From Mycolicibacterium arenosum (lineage in GTDB: Bacteria > Actinomycetota > Actinomycetes > Mycobacteriales > Mycobacteriaceae), in assembly GCF_024320865.1 (NCBI RefSeq), contig NZ_JANDBD010000001.1, forward strand, positions 558,001-622,000: DNA of 64,000 nucleotides, read 5' to 3'. Every line of letters begins with the position of its first letter. Within the stretch, counting starts at the first letter, position 1. The notes below the pieces were generated by a model. It was not told the origin of the DNA. It saw only the letters and a program-made list of their open reading frames with translations, and ran no database searches. Below, in pieces: positions 49,270 through 58,784 of this stretch. The position numbers and the translations under genes are program-made.

Positions 49270-50562
49270 GTGACGGACTCGGCCCAACCGCATCAGGCGT
49301 TGACCGACCACATTGCCCAAGTACTCGGTGGACTGGGTGAGAAGCTGCGTGACCTCCCCACGTCGATTTTCGGGCTTCTGAGCGCTGAAGTCACCGAGTT
49401 AAGCGGCGACGGACAACTCGAGGATCTGCTGAACGAGACGGTGTCGGCAAACGTCGAGACATGGTTCACCGCACTTCGCCACGACATCCCGATCGACATG
49501 GTCGAACCTCCTGCTGCCGCGCTTGAGCACGCTCGACGGATGGCTCAGCGCGCTGTTCCTGCCAATTTCTTGCTCCGCGCCTATCGACTCGGACATCAAC
49601 AGGGCCTGCGATTCGTCATCGGAGAGATCAGGAGGTCGGGGCTGCCGGCCGACACGAAACTCGACCTCTATGAACACATCACTCGGGTGTCGTTCGGCTA
49701 CATCGATTGGGTTTCCGAGCAGGTGCTCAGCACCTATCAGGATGAATACGCAGTTTGGGAGGAGGATCGCCGAAGCGCTCGAACGCAAATCGTGCGGGAT
49801 GTACTCGGTGGCGCAACAGTCGACGTTGCGGCGGTGTCCGAAGCGATCCGTTATCCGCTAGGCGCACTGCATGTCGCCGTCGTGTTCTGGTGGGATGACC
49901 CGCAGGGGGGCGACAGGACGCAAACTGATACCGCGAGGGCCATATTGCGGCGCGCCGCTGACGCCGTTGGCGCCTACTCCACTCTGTACATCTCGGTCGA
50001 TAGCGTGCTGTCGTGGGCGTGGATTGCTGTGGCCGACCAGCAGTCGGCGGTGCGTATTCGCTGGTCGATGGAGTCGCATCAGAGCGCAGTCCGGGTGGCT
50101 GCTGGCGCACCGCTGACCGGCACCGATGGATTTCGACGATCGCACTCTCAAGCGAAAGGAGCCCGAGATCTCGCTATCGCCACCAAGAACACGGACGCTC
50201 AATTCATCTCCGCGACCGACGCTGGCGTTGCGCTCTGCTCACTGTTGCTCACCGATTTCGAGGCGATGAGAGCATTTGTCAGCGACACTCTCGGCCCGCT
50301 CGCCAATCGCTCGGTAGCCGACCGTCGGCTGCGAGAAACCACGGCCGCTTTCCTACGCCTGGGATCGAGCTTCAAGGCCGCGGCCGAGGAATTGCACCTT
50401 CACGCGAACACCGTAAGGTATCGTATTGAACGAGCAATTGAACGGCGCGGTAGCAACTTTCGCGATGACCGTCTCGACGTCGAAGTCGCCCTCCTTCTGT
50501 GTGAGCTCATTGGAAGCCCCGTGTTGCGTAGCGATACCAGCGGGCCAGCCGACATCGAGTGA
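49270..50562 (+). CDS. PucR/CdaR-type transcriptional regulator
   Basis: A 430-residue regulator. The N-terminal helical RsbT-co-antagonist-like region (residues about 30-170, RAVPANFLLRAYRLGHQQGL, FGYIDWVSEQVLSTYQDEYAVWE by parts) is followed by a GGDEF-like middle domain of the PucR group (ALHVAVVFWWDD, VRVAAGAPLTGTDGFRRSHSQA) and a C-terminal PucR HTH (FKAAAEELHLHANTVRYRIER). It lies upstream of and colinear with the hydratase and mce genes, so it may control lipid import, but nearly 800 bp separate them. Confidence 0.85.
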   Translation: MTDSAQPHQALTDHIAQVLGGLGEKLRDLPTSIFGLLSAEVTELSGDGQLEDLLNETVSANVETWFTALRHDIPIDMVEPPAAALEHARRMAQRAVPANFLLRAYRLGHQQGLRFVIGEIRRSGLPADTKLDLYEHITRVSFGYIDWVSEQVLSTYQDEYAVWEEDRRSARTQIVRDVLGGATVDVAAVSEAIRYPLGALHVAVVFWWDDPQGGDRTQTDTARAILRRAADAVGAYSTLYISVDSVLSWAWIAVADQQSAVRIRWSMESHQSAVRVAAGAPLTGTDGFRRSHSQAKGARDLAIATKNTDAQFISATDAGVALCSLLLTDFEAMRAFVSDTLGPLANRSVADRRLRETTAAFLRLGSSFKAAAEELHLHANTVRYRIERAIERRGSNFRDDRLDVEVALLLCELIGSPVLRSDTSGPADIE

Positions 50563-51341
50563 AGCGCCGACCTCAGTTGGGGCCGTGATCTAAGTTGTGT
50601 GGGGAACCGCTAGTGGTGTTCCTTGTTTGGCGTTGACGTGTGCCTGCTCACCTATCAAAGGTTTGCCCTTTGGACCGACTCGGGAGGGGTGACCGGGCGG
50701 AGGCAGGAGTGCAACTACCGCCAGGCGAATGGGGAGCCTGTGCTCGGATCGCCGCAAGTTTGATGTAGGCGGTTAGCGCAGTAGGGCTTTCGCCAACTAC
50801 GACACAACTCTTGACGCCCCTACGCACGGGCGGGACCTCCCCATCCCCTCCGTGGGCCAAATTCACAAGAACTTGATCCGATCGACTATTGGGACCCACG
50901 CCGCCGATGGAGGTTGATTGTTAAGGGGCATTCCTCGATGACGGGATCGAGTGATTGATCGCAGTTGTCGCGTTCGAAGCGCACGACGGCAAAGCATGGG
51001 GCGCCGCTGAACAGCGCATAGTCGTTGGTGCCGGTGGCCACGACCAACGTTCGTGTCGCGGTCGTCGAACGGTGGTGCCGAAGCTCGCAGCGCGATCCTC
51101 CCCACGGGCCCAGATGGCTGCGCGGCCTACTCACGGTGGACTCGGGTTGCGTGACTACATCCGCGGCAGGGTGCAGAAACGCCACCCATTAAGCGCTACC
51201 GTGTGAACACCTAATAACCTTCGGAATGCCCTGCCAACTACGAGAGGAGCCCTGGGGTCGAGCACCTCGATCCCATCCCTTCATCGAATATCTGTCTCTC
51301 CGGCCCCATGGCCGTGAACACACATTAGAAAGAGAGCTGAC
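50563..51341. other. Intergenic region upstream of hydratase genes
   Basis: About 780 bp. I see no gene with convincing start, codon use or homology; short minus-strand frames at 50648-51185 are weak. A promoter for the hydratase genes is expected near 51250-51340. Confidence 0.4.
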
Positions 51342-51800
51342 ATGCCGATAGGCCCTGGTGTGATCGGAAAAACGATGCCCGATACGGTCTTGACGATCGA
51401 GGCTGGCAGGCTGCAGTTTTTCGCAAAGGCTACCGGGCAAACCGACCCCGTTTACCTAGACCGTGAAGCCGCCGAGGCCGCTGGGCACCCCGATCTCCCG
51501 GTCCCGCCGACGTTTCTCGCTGCGATCGAACTCGCACAGCCGGACCCTTTTGCCTTCCTTGCCGACCTCGGGGTGGATCTGCGTAGCGTCCTCCACGGAG
51601 AACAGGCGTTCACGTACTACTCCACGGCGTATGCCGGCGATACGTTAGTCGCGAAGACTCGCATCGCCGACGTGTACACCAAGAAGGGCGGCGCTTTGGA
51701 GTTCATCGTCAAAGTCACCGAGATATCCAAGGATGACGGAACCGCAGTCGCTGAGATGACCAACGTCGTCGTCATCCGCAACCTGCCAGGCTCGAAATGA
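51342..51800 (+). CDS. MaoC-like (HadA-type) dehydratase subunit
   Basis: A 152-residue hot-dog-fold protein of the FAS1-type dehydratase/UPF0336 group: GKTMPDTVLTIEAGRLQFFAKATGQTDPVYLD, VPPTFLAAIE, VLHGEQAFTYYSTAYAGDTLVAKTRI and VVIRN are the family landmarks, each short. HadA-type subunits bind substrate and pair with a catalytic HadB-like subunit. AGAAAGAGAGC precedes the ATG. Coupled to the next gene (ATGA). Confidence 0.87.
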   Translation: MPIGPGVIGKTMPDTVLTIEAGRLQFFAKATGQTDPVYLDREAAEAAGHPDLPVPPTFLAAIELAQPDPFAFLADLGVDLRSVLHGEQAFTYYSTAYAGDTLVAKTRIADVYTKKGGALEFIVKVTEISKDDGTAVAEMTNVVVIRNLPGSK

Positions 51801-52225
51801 CCTCATCGAAGCGGGAAAATGAGATGACCTTTACAGACACCATCACGGTCGGCACGGCCCTGCAGTCACTGGTCTTGCCTCCGATCTCACGCACTACGCT
51901 GGCTCTGTTCGCCGGCGCGTCTGGTGACCACAACCCGATACACATCGATATCGACGTGGCCAAGTCTGCGGGGCTCGACGATGTTTTCGCGCACGGCATG
52001 TTGTCGATGGCCTACCTGGGTCGTTTGTTGACAAACTGGGTGCCCCAGGAGCGGATCCGCTCGTTCCGCGTGCGGTTCGCGGCGATAACCCCTGTACACG
52101 GCAACATCACTTGCACCGGCCGCGTGACTTCGGTCGATGGGGGCAACGCAACACTTGAACTAAAGACGGCATTGGACGACGGAACGGTCACCCTCGTCGG
52201 CGATGCGGTCGTGGCTACCGGTTGA
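51797..52225 (+). CDS. MaoC-like (HadB-type) hydratase/dehydratase catalytic subunit
   Basis: A 142-residue MaoC-domain protein with the catalytic hydratase-2 motif SGDHNPIHIDIDVAK (Asp and His) and FAHGMLSMAYLG. Together with the upstream subunit it should form a heterodimeric (R)-specific enoyl-thioester hydratase, as in HadAB or the steroid-degrading ChsH1H2 type. ATG 51824 (MTFTDT) is an alternative start. Being upstream of the mce operon it may act on an imported lipid or sterol-derived acyl-CoA. Confidence 0.87.
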   Translation: MTSSKRENEMTFTDTITVGTALQSLVLPPISRTTLALFAGASGDHNPIHIDIDVAKSAGLDDVFAHGMLSMAYLGRLLTNWVPQERIRSFRVRFAAITPVHGNITCTGRVTSVDGGNATLELKTALDDGTVTLVGDAVVATG

Positions 52226-53234
52226 CTCGAACGTGTCATCAGGATCGCACGGTCGGTTCGCGGCACTGGGTTGCCGATCGATCACCTAGTGTCGGAAGGT
52301 CCGCGGAGTTCGTTCGACCTTGGCCGTAGCATTCTGCGGCAGTTCGTCCTGACCACTGCCACGTGGCGCTCTCGTTGTCGGCGATGTGCTGACGACGGAA
52401 CCCGTTGACCCGCGCGGCGCGATTTCGGCGGCACCGTCGGTGGCGGGTCGTCCGAACGTCAGAGGAATTTAATGCAAGTTAATCGCAACGTCAGAAGAAT
52501 TTAGTGCAAGTTAATCTCATTCTGAGCGGTACGCATTCTTGATTCGGCTGGCGAGCACATCTTAGGTTGCGGCTTCGATGCGAGTCGCGGGGCTACGTCG
52601 TGCCGTGGCAACAGCAGCCCTGGCGTTCGAGTACCGGAGCGCACACCGCCAGTCAGCGATCCCTTCGCCGTACGGACATCCGAACAAGCACTTACGGGCC
52701 CGTCAATCGGCGCCATCAGTCGCGGCGCTGTGCATGTGCCTTCAACGCAGACGGGCTGAATATCGCCCGTTGGAATCACGCACGGGTGTACCAATCGCGA
52801 CCGGCCTTCTCTTCGGATTGGCTTTCGATTCTGGCTTGTGAGGACGCTCCGCCGGCGTGGCCGCCAACGCGAGAGCAGCGACCGCAATGTTCATCGCCGG
52901 AATGCCGAAGCAGCGTCAATTGCTCTGCGAGACATGTTGATTAAGTTCGCAAGGATCGGGTCGGGGTGGAGCTGTGCAAGACCCCGAGGTTGGTCGCCGA
53001 AATTGTCGGTTAGGTCAAATTGCCTGCGGTGCAGGAAAACCGACATCGGCTTGTGGAGTTCCAGTTTTTAGTCTAGGTTCAGTTCGGTCGTGAGCCACGT
53101 CACTACGACGACACCTGCGGTTACACCGAAAATTTCACGAAAGGCGAACCGTTGAGCCTGTTCGAAGTCAATGTGGGCGTGTCCCCACCGGGCCTACGGT
53201 CGGCCATAGCGGCAGCTGACGCGGAGTTCCCAAG
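52226..53234. other. Intergenic region between hydratases and mce operon
   Basis: About 1 kb with no supportable gene. It contains the tandem 32-bp repeat at 52455-52518. Frames at 52501-52944 on both strands lack homology. It is probably a decayed insertion plus the mce promoter, which I cannot place. Confidence 0.45.
52455..52518. repeat. Two tandem copies of a 32-bp sequence
   Basis: AACGTCAGAGGAATTTAATG continuing CAAGTTAATCGC (52455-52486) is followed directly by a second copy (52487-52518) with 3 mismatches. A/T-rich relative to its surroundings. It could be two abutted insertion-sequence ends or a regulator site pair; no transposase is adjacent. Confidence 0.8.
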
Positions 53235-54038
53235 TTGCTCATTCGGTCCGGCCCGAACGCAGGTCGGTTAGTGGCGTCCTTCGGCCTTGCCGCAAAGCCC
53301 CTTCGCGGTTTCGGCGGATTCATCGCGATGTCGCTCGACACATTCGCGTGCATGTTCCAGCGTCCGTTCGCGTGGCGTGAGTACCTGCTTCAAACGTGGT
53401 TCGTAGCACGTGTCTCGTTGATCCCGACATTGATGCTGTCTATCCCGCTCACAGTGCTCACGGTGTTCACCTTCAACGTACTGCTGGTCGAGTTCGGAGC
53501 CGCCGACTTCTCAGGCACAGGCGCCTCTCTGGGAACCGTGAATCAGACGGGGCCGATCGTGACTGTGCTCGTGGTTGCCGGCGCAGGTGCCACCGCGATG
53601 TGCGCCGACCTCGGTGCGCGCACCATCCGCGAAGAACTCGACGCCTTGCGGGTGATGGGGATCAATCCGATTCAAACGCTGGTCGTGCCGCGCGTCCTGG
53701 CGGCCACTACGGTTGCGCTACTTCTGTCCTCTCTGGTCATCCTTGTGGGATTAGCTGGTGGATTCGTTTTCTCGGTCTACTTCCAGCATGTGACGCCGGG
53801 GGCGTTCGTCGCGGGGATGACGCTGATAACCGGCGTCGGTGACGTCGTCGTCTCACTGGTCAAGGCGACCTTGTTCGGCCTGACCGCCGGCTTGATCGCG
53901 TGCTATATGGGCACTTCGGTGGGTGGAGGCCCTGCGGGCGTCGGAAACGCCGTGAACGAGACGGTGGTGTTCTCCTTCATCGCCCTGTTCGTCATCAACG
54001 TGATTATCACCGCAGTCGGCTTCCAGGTGACGCTATGA
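53235..54038 (+). CDS. yrbEA: YrbE-type ABC transporter permease A of mce operon
   Basis: A 267-residue MlaE/YrbE permease: WREYLLQTWFVARVSLIPTL, GAADFSGTGASLG, VVAGAGATAMCADLGARTIREELDALRVMGI (conserved cytoplasmic loop), and VNETVVFSFIALFVINVI at the end. Five or six membrane helices. The start is uncertain: TTG 53235 or GTG 53271. It forms, with YrbEB and an unlinked Mkl-type ATPase, the lipid-import permease. The stop overlaps the next ATG. Confidence 0.93.
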   Translation: MLIRSGPNAGRLVASFGLAAKPLRGFGGFIAMSLDTFACMFQRPFAWREYLLQTWFVARVSLIPTLMLSIPLTVLTVFTFNVLLVEFGAADFSGTGASLGTVNQTGPIVTVLVVAGAGATAMCADLGARTIREELDALRVMGINPIQTLVVPRVLAATTVALLLSSLVILVGLAGGFVFSVYFQHVTPGAFVAGMTLITGVGDVVVSLVKATLFGLTAGLIACYMGTSVGGGPAGVGNAVNETVVFSFIALFVINVIITAVGFQVTL

Positions 54039-54892
54039 CCACGAAATCAACTCTGCAAAAACGCCTTCCGCGATTTTCGCGTCAGCTCAGGAGCCTGGGT
54101 GACAGTGCCGAGCAGCTCGGTGGCCAGGCCGAGTTCATCGCTACGACGATGGCCTCCATAGGGTTTGCTCTCACGCGTTACAAGAGCGAGACCATCCGCC
54201 TCGTCGCGGCGATGAGTCTGGGAACGGGGGCGCTCGTCATGATCGGCGGCACGACTGCGATCGTCGGGTTCCTAACGCTGTCGACTGGCGCGCTCGTCGC
54301 GGTACAGGGATACAACCAGTTCGCCGATGTGGGCGTAGAGGCACTCATCGGCTTCGCGTCGGCGTTTTTCAACGTTCGTTTGATCGCGCCCCTGACTGCG
54401 GCTGTCGCCATGGCGGCAACGATCGGCGCGGGGGCGACGGCACAGATTGGAGCGATGCGCATCAACGAAGAGATCGACGCGTTGGAGGTGATGGGGATCC
54501 GATCGGTGGCGTACCTGGCCTCCTCGCGAGTCGCTGCAGCGGTTGTGGTGGTGGTTCCGCTCTATTGCGTCGCTGTCATGGCGTCCTTCCTGGCGGCGCG
54601 ATTCGGAACGACGTTCTTCTACGGGCAGTCAACCGGTGTCTACGATCACTACTTCTACACGTTCCTGTCGACGTCGGATCTGCTGTGGTCCTTCGCCTTG
54701 GCGCTCGTCATGGCCGTCGTCATCATGACCGTCCACACCTATTACGGCTACAACGCGTCGGGCGGCCCTTCCGGAGTCGGCGAAGCTGTCGGTCGTGCCG
54801 TGCGCACCTCGATGATCTGTGCCGCAGCGGTGGTTCTGTTCACGTCACTGGCGATCTACGGCCAGACCGGCAACTTCAATCTGGCGGGATGA
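54035..54892 (+). CDS. yrbEB: YrbE-type ABC transporter permease B of mce operon
   Basis: A 285-residue permease paralogue of the preceding gene: GGTTAIVGFLTLSTGALVAVQGYNQ, GAGATAQIGAMRINEEIDALEVMGI and YYGYNASGGPSGVGEAVGRAVRTS. ATGA overlaps with both neighbours show tight coupling in the mce transcript. Confidence 0.94.
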   Translation: MTTKSTLQKRLPRFSRQLRSLGDSAEQLGGQAEFIATTMASIGFALTRYKSETIRLVAAMSLGTGALVMIGGTTAIVGFLTLSTGALVAVQGYNQFADVGVEALIGFASAFFNVRLIAPLTAAVAMAATIGAGATAQIGAMRINEEIDALEVMGIRSVAYLASSRVAAAVVVVVPLYCVAVMASFLAARFGTTFFYGQSTGVYDHYFYTFLSTSDLLWSFALALVMAVVIMTVHTYYGYNASGGPSGVGEAVGRAVRTSMICAAAVVLFTSLAIYGQTGNFNLAG

Positions 54893-56358
54893 CTTCGATG
54901 ACCCAGAAGGACACCGGGCGTAGGCGCAAACTCGTTTGGGCAGTGGCGCTTGTGGCGGCGGTGGTGCTGTTCGTGTATGCGACAATGGGTTTCTTCACAC
55001 AGACCTTCACCAGCTATTCGCGCGTTACGCTCACCTCCGACCGGTCCGGCTTGGTCATGGAACCCGGTGCCCGAGTGAAATTGCGCGGCGTTCAAGTTGG
55101 CGAGGTCGGCTCCGTCAACAGCGGTCGGGATTCCGTCAGTCTGACACTGAACCTGTTTCCCGATCAGCTCCAGTACATACCAGCCAATATCGAGGCGCGG
55201 ATTCGTGCCACCACGGTGTTCGGTGCTAAGTACGTCGATCTGTCGTATCCCCGCGATCCCAGCCCGCAGCGCCTCGCGGCGGGGGCAGTACTGAAGTCGG
55301 AGAATGTCAGCACTGAGGTCAACACTGTGTTCGAGAACCTGGTCGGACTGCTCGACAAAATAGATCCGGCGAAGCTGAACGCCATTCTTTCCGCACTGGC
55401 GGAGGGTGTCCGCGGACAAGGAGAACGCATCGGCGAGGCGACCACAGCGCTCAATGAGGTTCTGCAGCAGTTGAATCCACGGGCGGAAGTCATTCGGGAC
55501 GACTGGCGTGCCCTGAAGGGATTCTCCGACACGTACGGCGCGGCAGCTCAGAACATTCTGAGCACACTTGATGCCGCAAGTATCACGAGCGCGACGCTGA
55601 CGAATCAGGCAGACCAGCTAGACGCCCTGCTGCTGGGCGTCACCGGATTCTCGAACAGTGGAATCTCGTTGCTGGGACCGAACAAGGACGACTTCATTCG
55701 CGGAATCAACGATCTTGAGCCGACCACCGCGCTGCTCGCCAAATACAACCCTTCGTACCTGTGCCTGCTGCTCGGTACAAAGACGGTGTTGGAAAGTTAC
55801 GACTTCCCAGCGATCACTGGCGGACGCAACGGGAAGTCCCTGATCGTCGACGCGGCACTGCTGTTCGGAGATGACCAGTACCGGTATCCCGACAATCTCC
55901 CCATCACCGGGGCGAAGGGTGGACCTGGCGGTCAACCGGGCTGTGGATCGCTGCCCGATGTCGCGAAGAACTTCCCGGTGCGCGCTCTCGTGACGAACAC
56001 CGGTTGGGGCACCGGAATCGACTATCGCCCCAATCTCGGTATCGGGCGACCTTTCTACATGGATCTGTTGCCCACCACCCGTGGGTACCCCCAGCCGCCG
56101 GTCCTGCGAGGACAAGACCGGGGGGCAGCACCGGGACCCATCCCCTACCCCGGAGCGCCGCCATACGGCGCGCCGATGTACGCGCCCGACGGCACACCGC
56201 TGTATCCGGGCATCCCCCCTGCGCCCGGCCCCATGGAGCCGCGCGAACCTGGTCCGCCACCTCCTGGGACTGAGCCGTTCGTTGTTCCCAATCCCGCTGA
56301 GACACAACCGTTCCCGCCGGCAACACTGCCGCCGGTGCCGGCCGCGCCATCGCCGTGA
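54889..56358 (+). CDS. mceA: MceA, mammalian-cell-entry family protein
   Basis: A 489-residue protein: one N-terminal membrane helix (LVWAVALVAAVVLFVYATMGFF), an MlaD/MCE domain (VTLTSDRSGLVMEPGARVKLRGVQVGEV by parts, TVFGAKYVDLS), a long helical region (NTVFENLVGLLDKIDPAKLNAI) and a Pro-rich C-terminal tail. MceA subunits contribute to the hexameric tunnel that shuttles lipids to the YrbE permease. The start overlaps the yrbEB stop; ATG 54898 is possible. Confidence 0.95.
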   Translation: MTSMTQKDTGRRRKLVWAVALVAAVVLFVYATMGFFTQTFTSYSRVTLTSDRSGLVMEPGARVKLRGVQVGEVGSVNSGRDSVSLTLNLFPDQLQYIPANIEARIRATTVFGAKYVDLSYPRDPSPQRLAAGAVLKSENVSTEVNTVFENLVGLLDKIDPAKLNAILSALAEGVRGQGERIGEATTALNEVLQQLNPRAEVIRDDWRALKGFSDTYGAAAQNILSTLDAASITSATLTNQADQLDALLLGVTGFSNSGISLLGPNKDDFIRGINDLEPTTALLAKYNPSYLCLLLGTKTVLESYDFPAITGGRNGKSLIVDAALLFGDDQYRYPDNLPITGAKGGPGGQPGCGSLPDVAKNFPVRALVTNTGWGTGIDYRPNLGIGRPFYMDLLPTTRGYPQPPVLRGQDRGAAPGPIPYPGAPPYGAPMYAPDGTPLYPGIPPAPGPMEPREPGPPPPGTEPFVVPNPAETQPFPPATLPPVPAAPSP

Positions 56359-56397
56359 CGTGCCGGTCGATGATTGACCCCGGATGGAGAGGACACC

Positions 56398-57426
56398 GTG
56401 AGAGATAACCTGTCAGGCGCCGTGGTGCGACTGATCGTGTTCGTCGTGGTCTGTCTGCTGGGGACGTTCGCGCTTCTGGCGATCTATGCGCAGCTTCGCT
56501 TCGAGAAGGGCAGTACGTATAGAGCGCTGTTCAGTAACGTCAGTGGTCTGGAGGTGGGCAACTTCGTCCGCGTCGCAGGCGTTGAAGTGGGGAAGGTAAC
56601 GGGCATCTCCGTGACCGGCGATAACACCGCCGCCGTCGAGTTCAACGCGAGCGACACGGTGATCCTGACCGAAGGCAGTGGAGCCGCGATCCGCTACGAC
56701 AACTTGATCGGCGGCCGGTATCTGGAACTCCTCGAAGGGGCGGGCGGGACTCGGAAACTGAATCCGGGGAGCACCATCGCACTCGACCGGACAACGCCGG
56801 CGTTGGATCTGGACGCGTTGATCGGCGGCTTCCGACCGCTGTTTCGGGCCTTGGATCCCGACCAGGTGAACAAGCTGTCGGGCCAACTGATCGACGCGTT
56901 CCAGGGTCAAGGAGGCTCCATCGGGTCATTTCTGACGCAGACTGCGGCGTTGACGAACACATTGGCTGACCGTGACCAACTCATCGGCGAGGTGGTCGTC
57001 AACCTCAACACGGTGCTCGGCTCATTGGCGGGTCAGGGCGACCAGTTCGCGAAGGCGGTGGAATCGCTGTCATCGCTCGTGGCCGGGTTGAACGGCCGCA
57101 AGGAGGACCTCAGCAACGGGTTGGCATACGCGAACGCGGCCGCCGGATCGATCAGTGATCTCCTCGATGCGGCGCGTCCGGCGTTCAAGGAGACGGTGAC
57201 GCAAACCGACCGTGTCGCGACCACCGTTCTGAACGACAAGGACTACTTCGACGACTACCTCAACACGCTGCCGGATGCCTATCGGATGCTCGGTCGTCAA
57301 GCATTGAACGGCGACTACTTCAGTTTCTACATCTGCGACTTGGTCTTGAAGATGAACGGGAAGGGTGGCCAGCCGGTGTACGTCAAACTGGCCGGGCAGG
57401 ACACGGGAAGGTGCACACCGAAATGA
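56398..57426 (+). CDS. mceB: MceB family protein
   Basis: A 342-residue MCE protein: N-terminal helix (LIVFVVVCLLGTFALLAIYAQ), MCE domain (YRALFSNVSGLEVGNFVRVAG, YDNLIGGRYLELLEG), helical region and C-terminal FYICDLVLKMNGKGG as in MceB proteins. GGAGAGGACACC precedes the GTG start. A 39-bp gap after mceA is the only spacing in the A-D block. Confidence 0.94.
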   Translation: MRDNLSGAVVRLIVFVVVCLLGTFALLAIYAQLRFEKGSTYRALFSNVSGLEVGNFVRVAGVEVGKVTGISVTGDNTAAVEFNASDTVILTEGSGAAIRYDNLIGGRYLELLEGAGGTRKLNPGSTIALDRTTPALDLDALIGGFRPLFRALDPDQVNKLSGQLIDAFQGQGGSIGSFLTQTAALTNTLADRDQLIGEVVVNLNTVLGSLAGQGDQFAKAVESLSSLVAGLNGRKEDLSNGLAYANAAAGSISDLLDAARPAFKETVTQTDRVATTVLNDKDYFDDYLNTLPDAYRMLGRQALNGDYFSFYICDLVLKMNGKGGQPVYVKLAGQDTGRCTPK

Positions 57427-58784
57427 AACCCTTCTCCGAACGCAATCCGGTGACGCTCGGGCTCGTCGGCGCGGTCGTCATAGCAGCGATTGTCATCGCT
57501 GCACTCCAGTTCAAGAGCCTTCCGTTCTTCTCTAGCGGTCGCACCTACTCGGCCTTCTTCGCGGACGCGGGCGGGCTGAAGACCGGTGCCGCGGTGCAGG
57601 TCGCGGGCTTCCAGGTCGGCGAGGTACGCAGTATCACACTTCGCGACTCGCACGCGCTGGTCACGTTCGACGTGTCCGACGACATCAGAGTGGGAGACCG
57701 CTCGGAAGCGGCGATCAAGACCAAAGCGCTGCTAGGCAGTAAGACACTTGAAGTCACGCCCCGCGGTGACGGAGAACAGCACGACATCATTCCACTGGAG
57801 CGCACGACCTCGCCGTACCAACTCCCGGATGCTCTGGGAGATCTTTCGGCGACCATCAGCGGCCTGAATACCGACCAGCTCTCCAGCTCGTTAACGGTCC
57901 TGTCACAGACATTCGCCGACACGCCACCACAGATTCAGGAAGCAGTTCAGGGCGTAGCGCGGTTCTCGCAGACGCTCGCCGAACGAGACGCGGACTTGCG
58001 GTCGCTGTTGAGTAATGCGAATAAGGCGACGGGAATCCTCGCGGAGCGCAGTGACCAGATCGTCAGTCTGGTGCACGACACCAACGCCCTGTTGGCCGAA
58101 CTCGAGAGTCAGAGCAGCGCGCTGGATCAACTGTCCAACAACTTCGTCGCACTAGCGCAGCAGCTGAGGGGATTGATCGCGGACAACCGTGAGACGCTCA
58201 AGCCCGCCCTGGACAGGTTGAACGGCGTCCTCGCGATCATCGACAATCGCAAGGCCAAGATCCAGGAGGCGTTCCGGGGCCTGCGCGACTATGCGACCGC
58301 CCTCGGTGAGGCAGTGTCCGCGGGGCCGTTCTTCAAGGCGTATCTGTCGAACCTTCTGCCCGGCCAGTTCGTGCAGCCGTTTATCGACGCCGCGTTCTCC
58401 GATTTGGGACTCGATCCGAACGTACTCCTGCCCTCTCAGCGCGTCGATCCTGAAACAGGGCAAACTGCCACCCCGCCACTGCCGGTCCCCTACCCGCGCA
58501 CCGGTCAAGGTGGCGATCCGAATCTCAATCTCCCCGATGCGATCACCGGTAATGCCGGCGATCAGGGATGCGGACCGCCGGGGGTGCCGCTGCCGGGTCC
58601 GACGGGCTGCTACCCGTACCGCGAACCGGAGCCGGCACCGCCGCCTGGCAGTGCACCACCTGGACCGCCGGCGATCGTTCCCGACGCGCCTCAGCCGAGT
58701 CCCGTTTACGTCCCAGCACCGGGCGAACCGCCGGCTGGTCCCGCGCCGGGACCCGCACCGACCGAAGGGGGGCAGGGCCAGTGA
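57423..58784 (+). CDS. mceC: MceC family protein
   Basis: A 453-residue protein: membrane helix (TLGLVGAVVIAAIVIAAL), MCE domain (YSAFFADAGGLKTGAAVQVAGFQVGEV by parts, KALLGSKTLEV), a long coiled-coil-like helical domain and a very Pro-rich C-terminus (PEPAPPPGSAPPGPPAIVPD). The Pro-rich tail is typical of MceC/MceD. ATG overlaps the mceB stop. Confidence 0.94.
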   Translation: MKPFSERNPVTLGLVGAVVIAAIVIAALQFKSLPFFSSGRTYSAFFADAGGLKTGAAVQVAGFQVGEVRSITLRDSHALVTFDVSDDIRVGDRSEAAIKTKALLGSKTLEVTPRGDGEQHDIIPLERTTSPYQLPDALGDLSATISGLNTDQLSSSLTVLSQTFADTPPQIQEAVQGVARFSQTLAERDADLRSLLSNANKATGILAERSDQIVSLVHDTNALLAELESQSSALDQLSNNFVALAQQLRGLIADNRETLKPALDRLNGVLAIIDNRKAKIQEAFRGLRDYATALGEAVSAGPFFKAYLSNLLPGQFVQPFIDAAFSDLGLDPNVLLPSQRVDPETGQTATPPLPVPYPRTGQGGDPNLNLPDAITGNAGDQGCGPPGVPLPGPTGCYPYREPEPAPPPGSAPPGPPAIVPDAPQPSPVYVPAPGEPPAGPAPGPAPTEGGQGQ

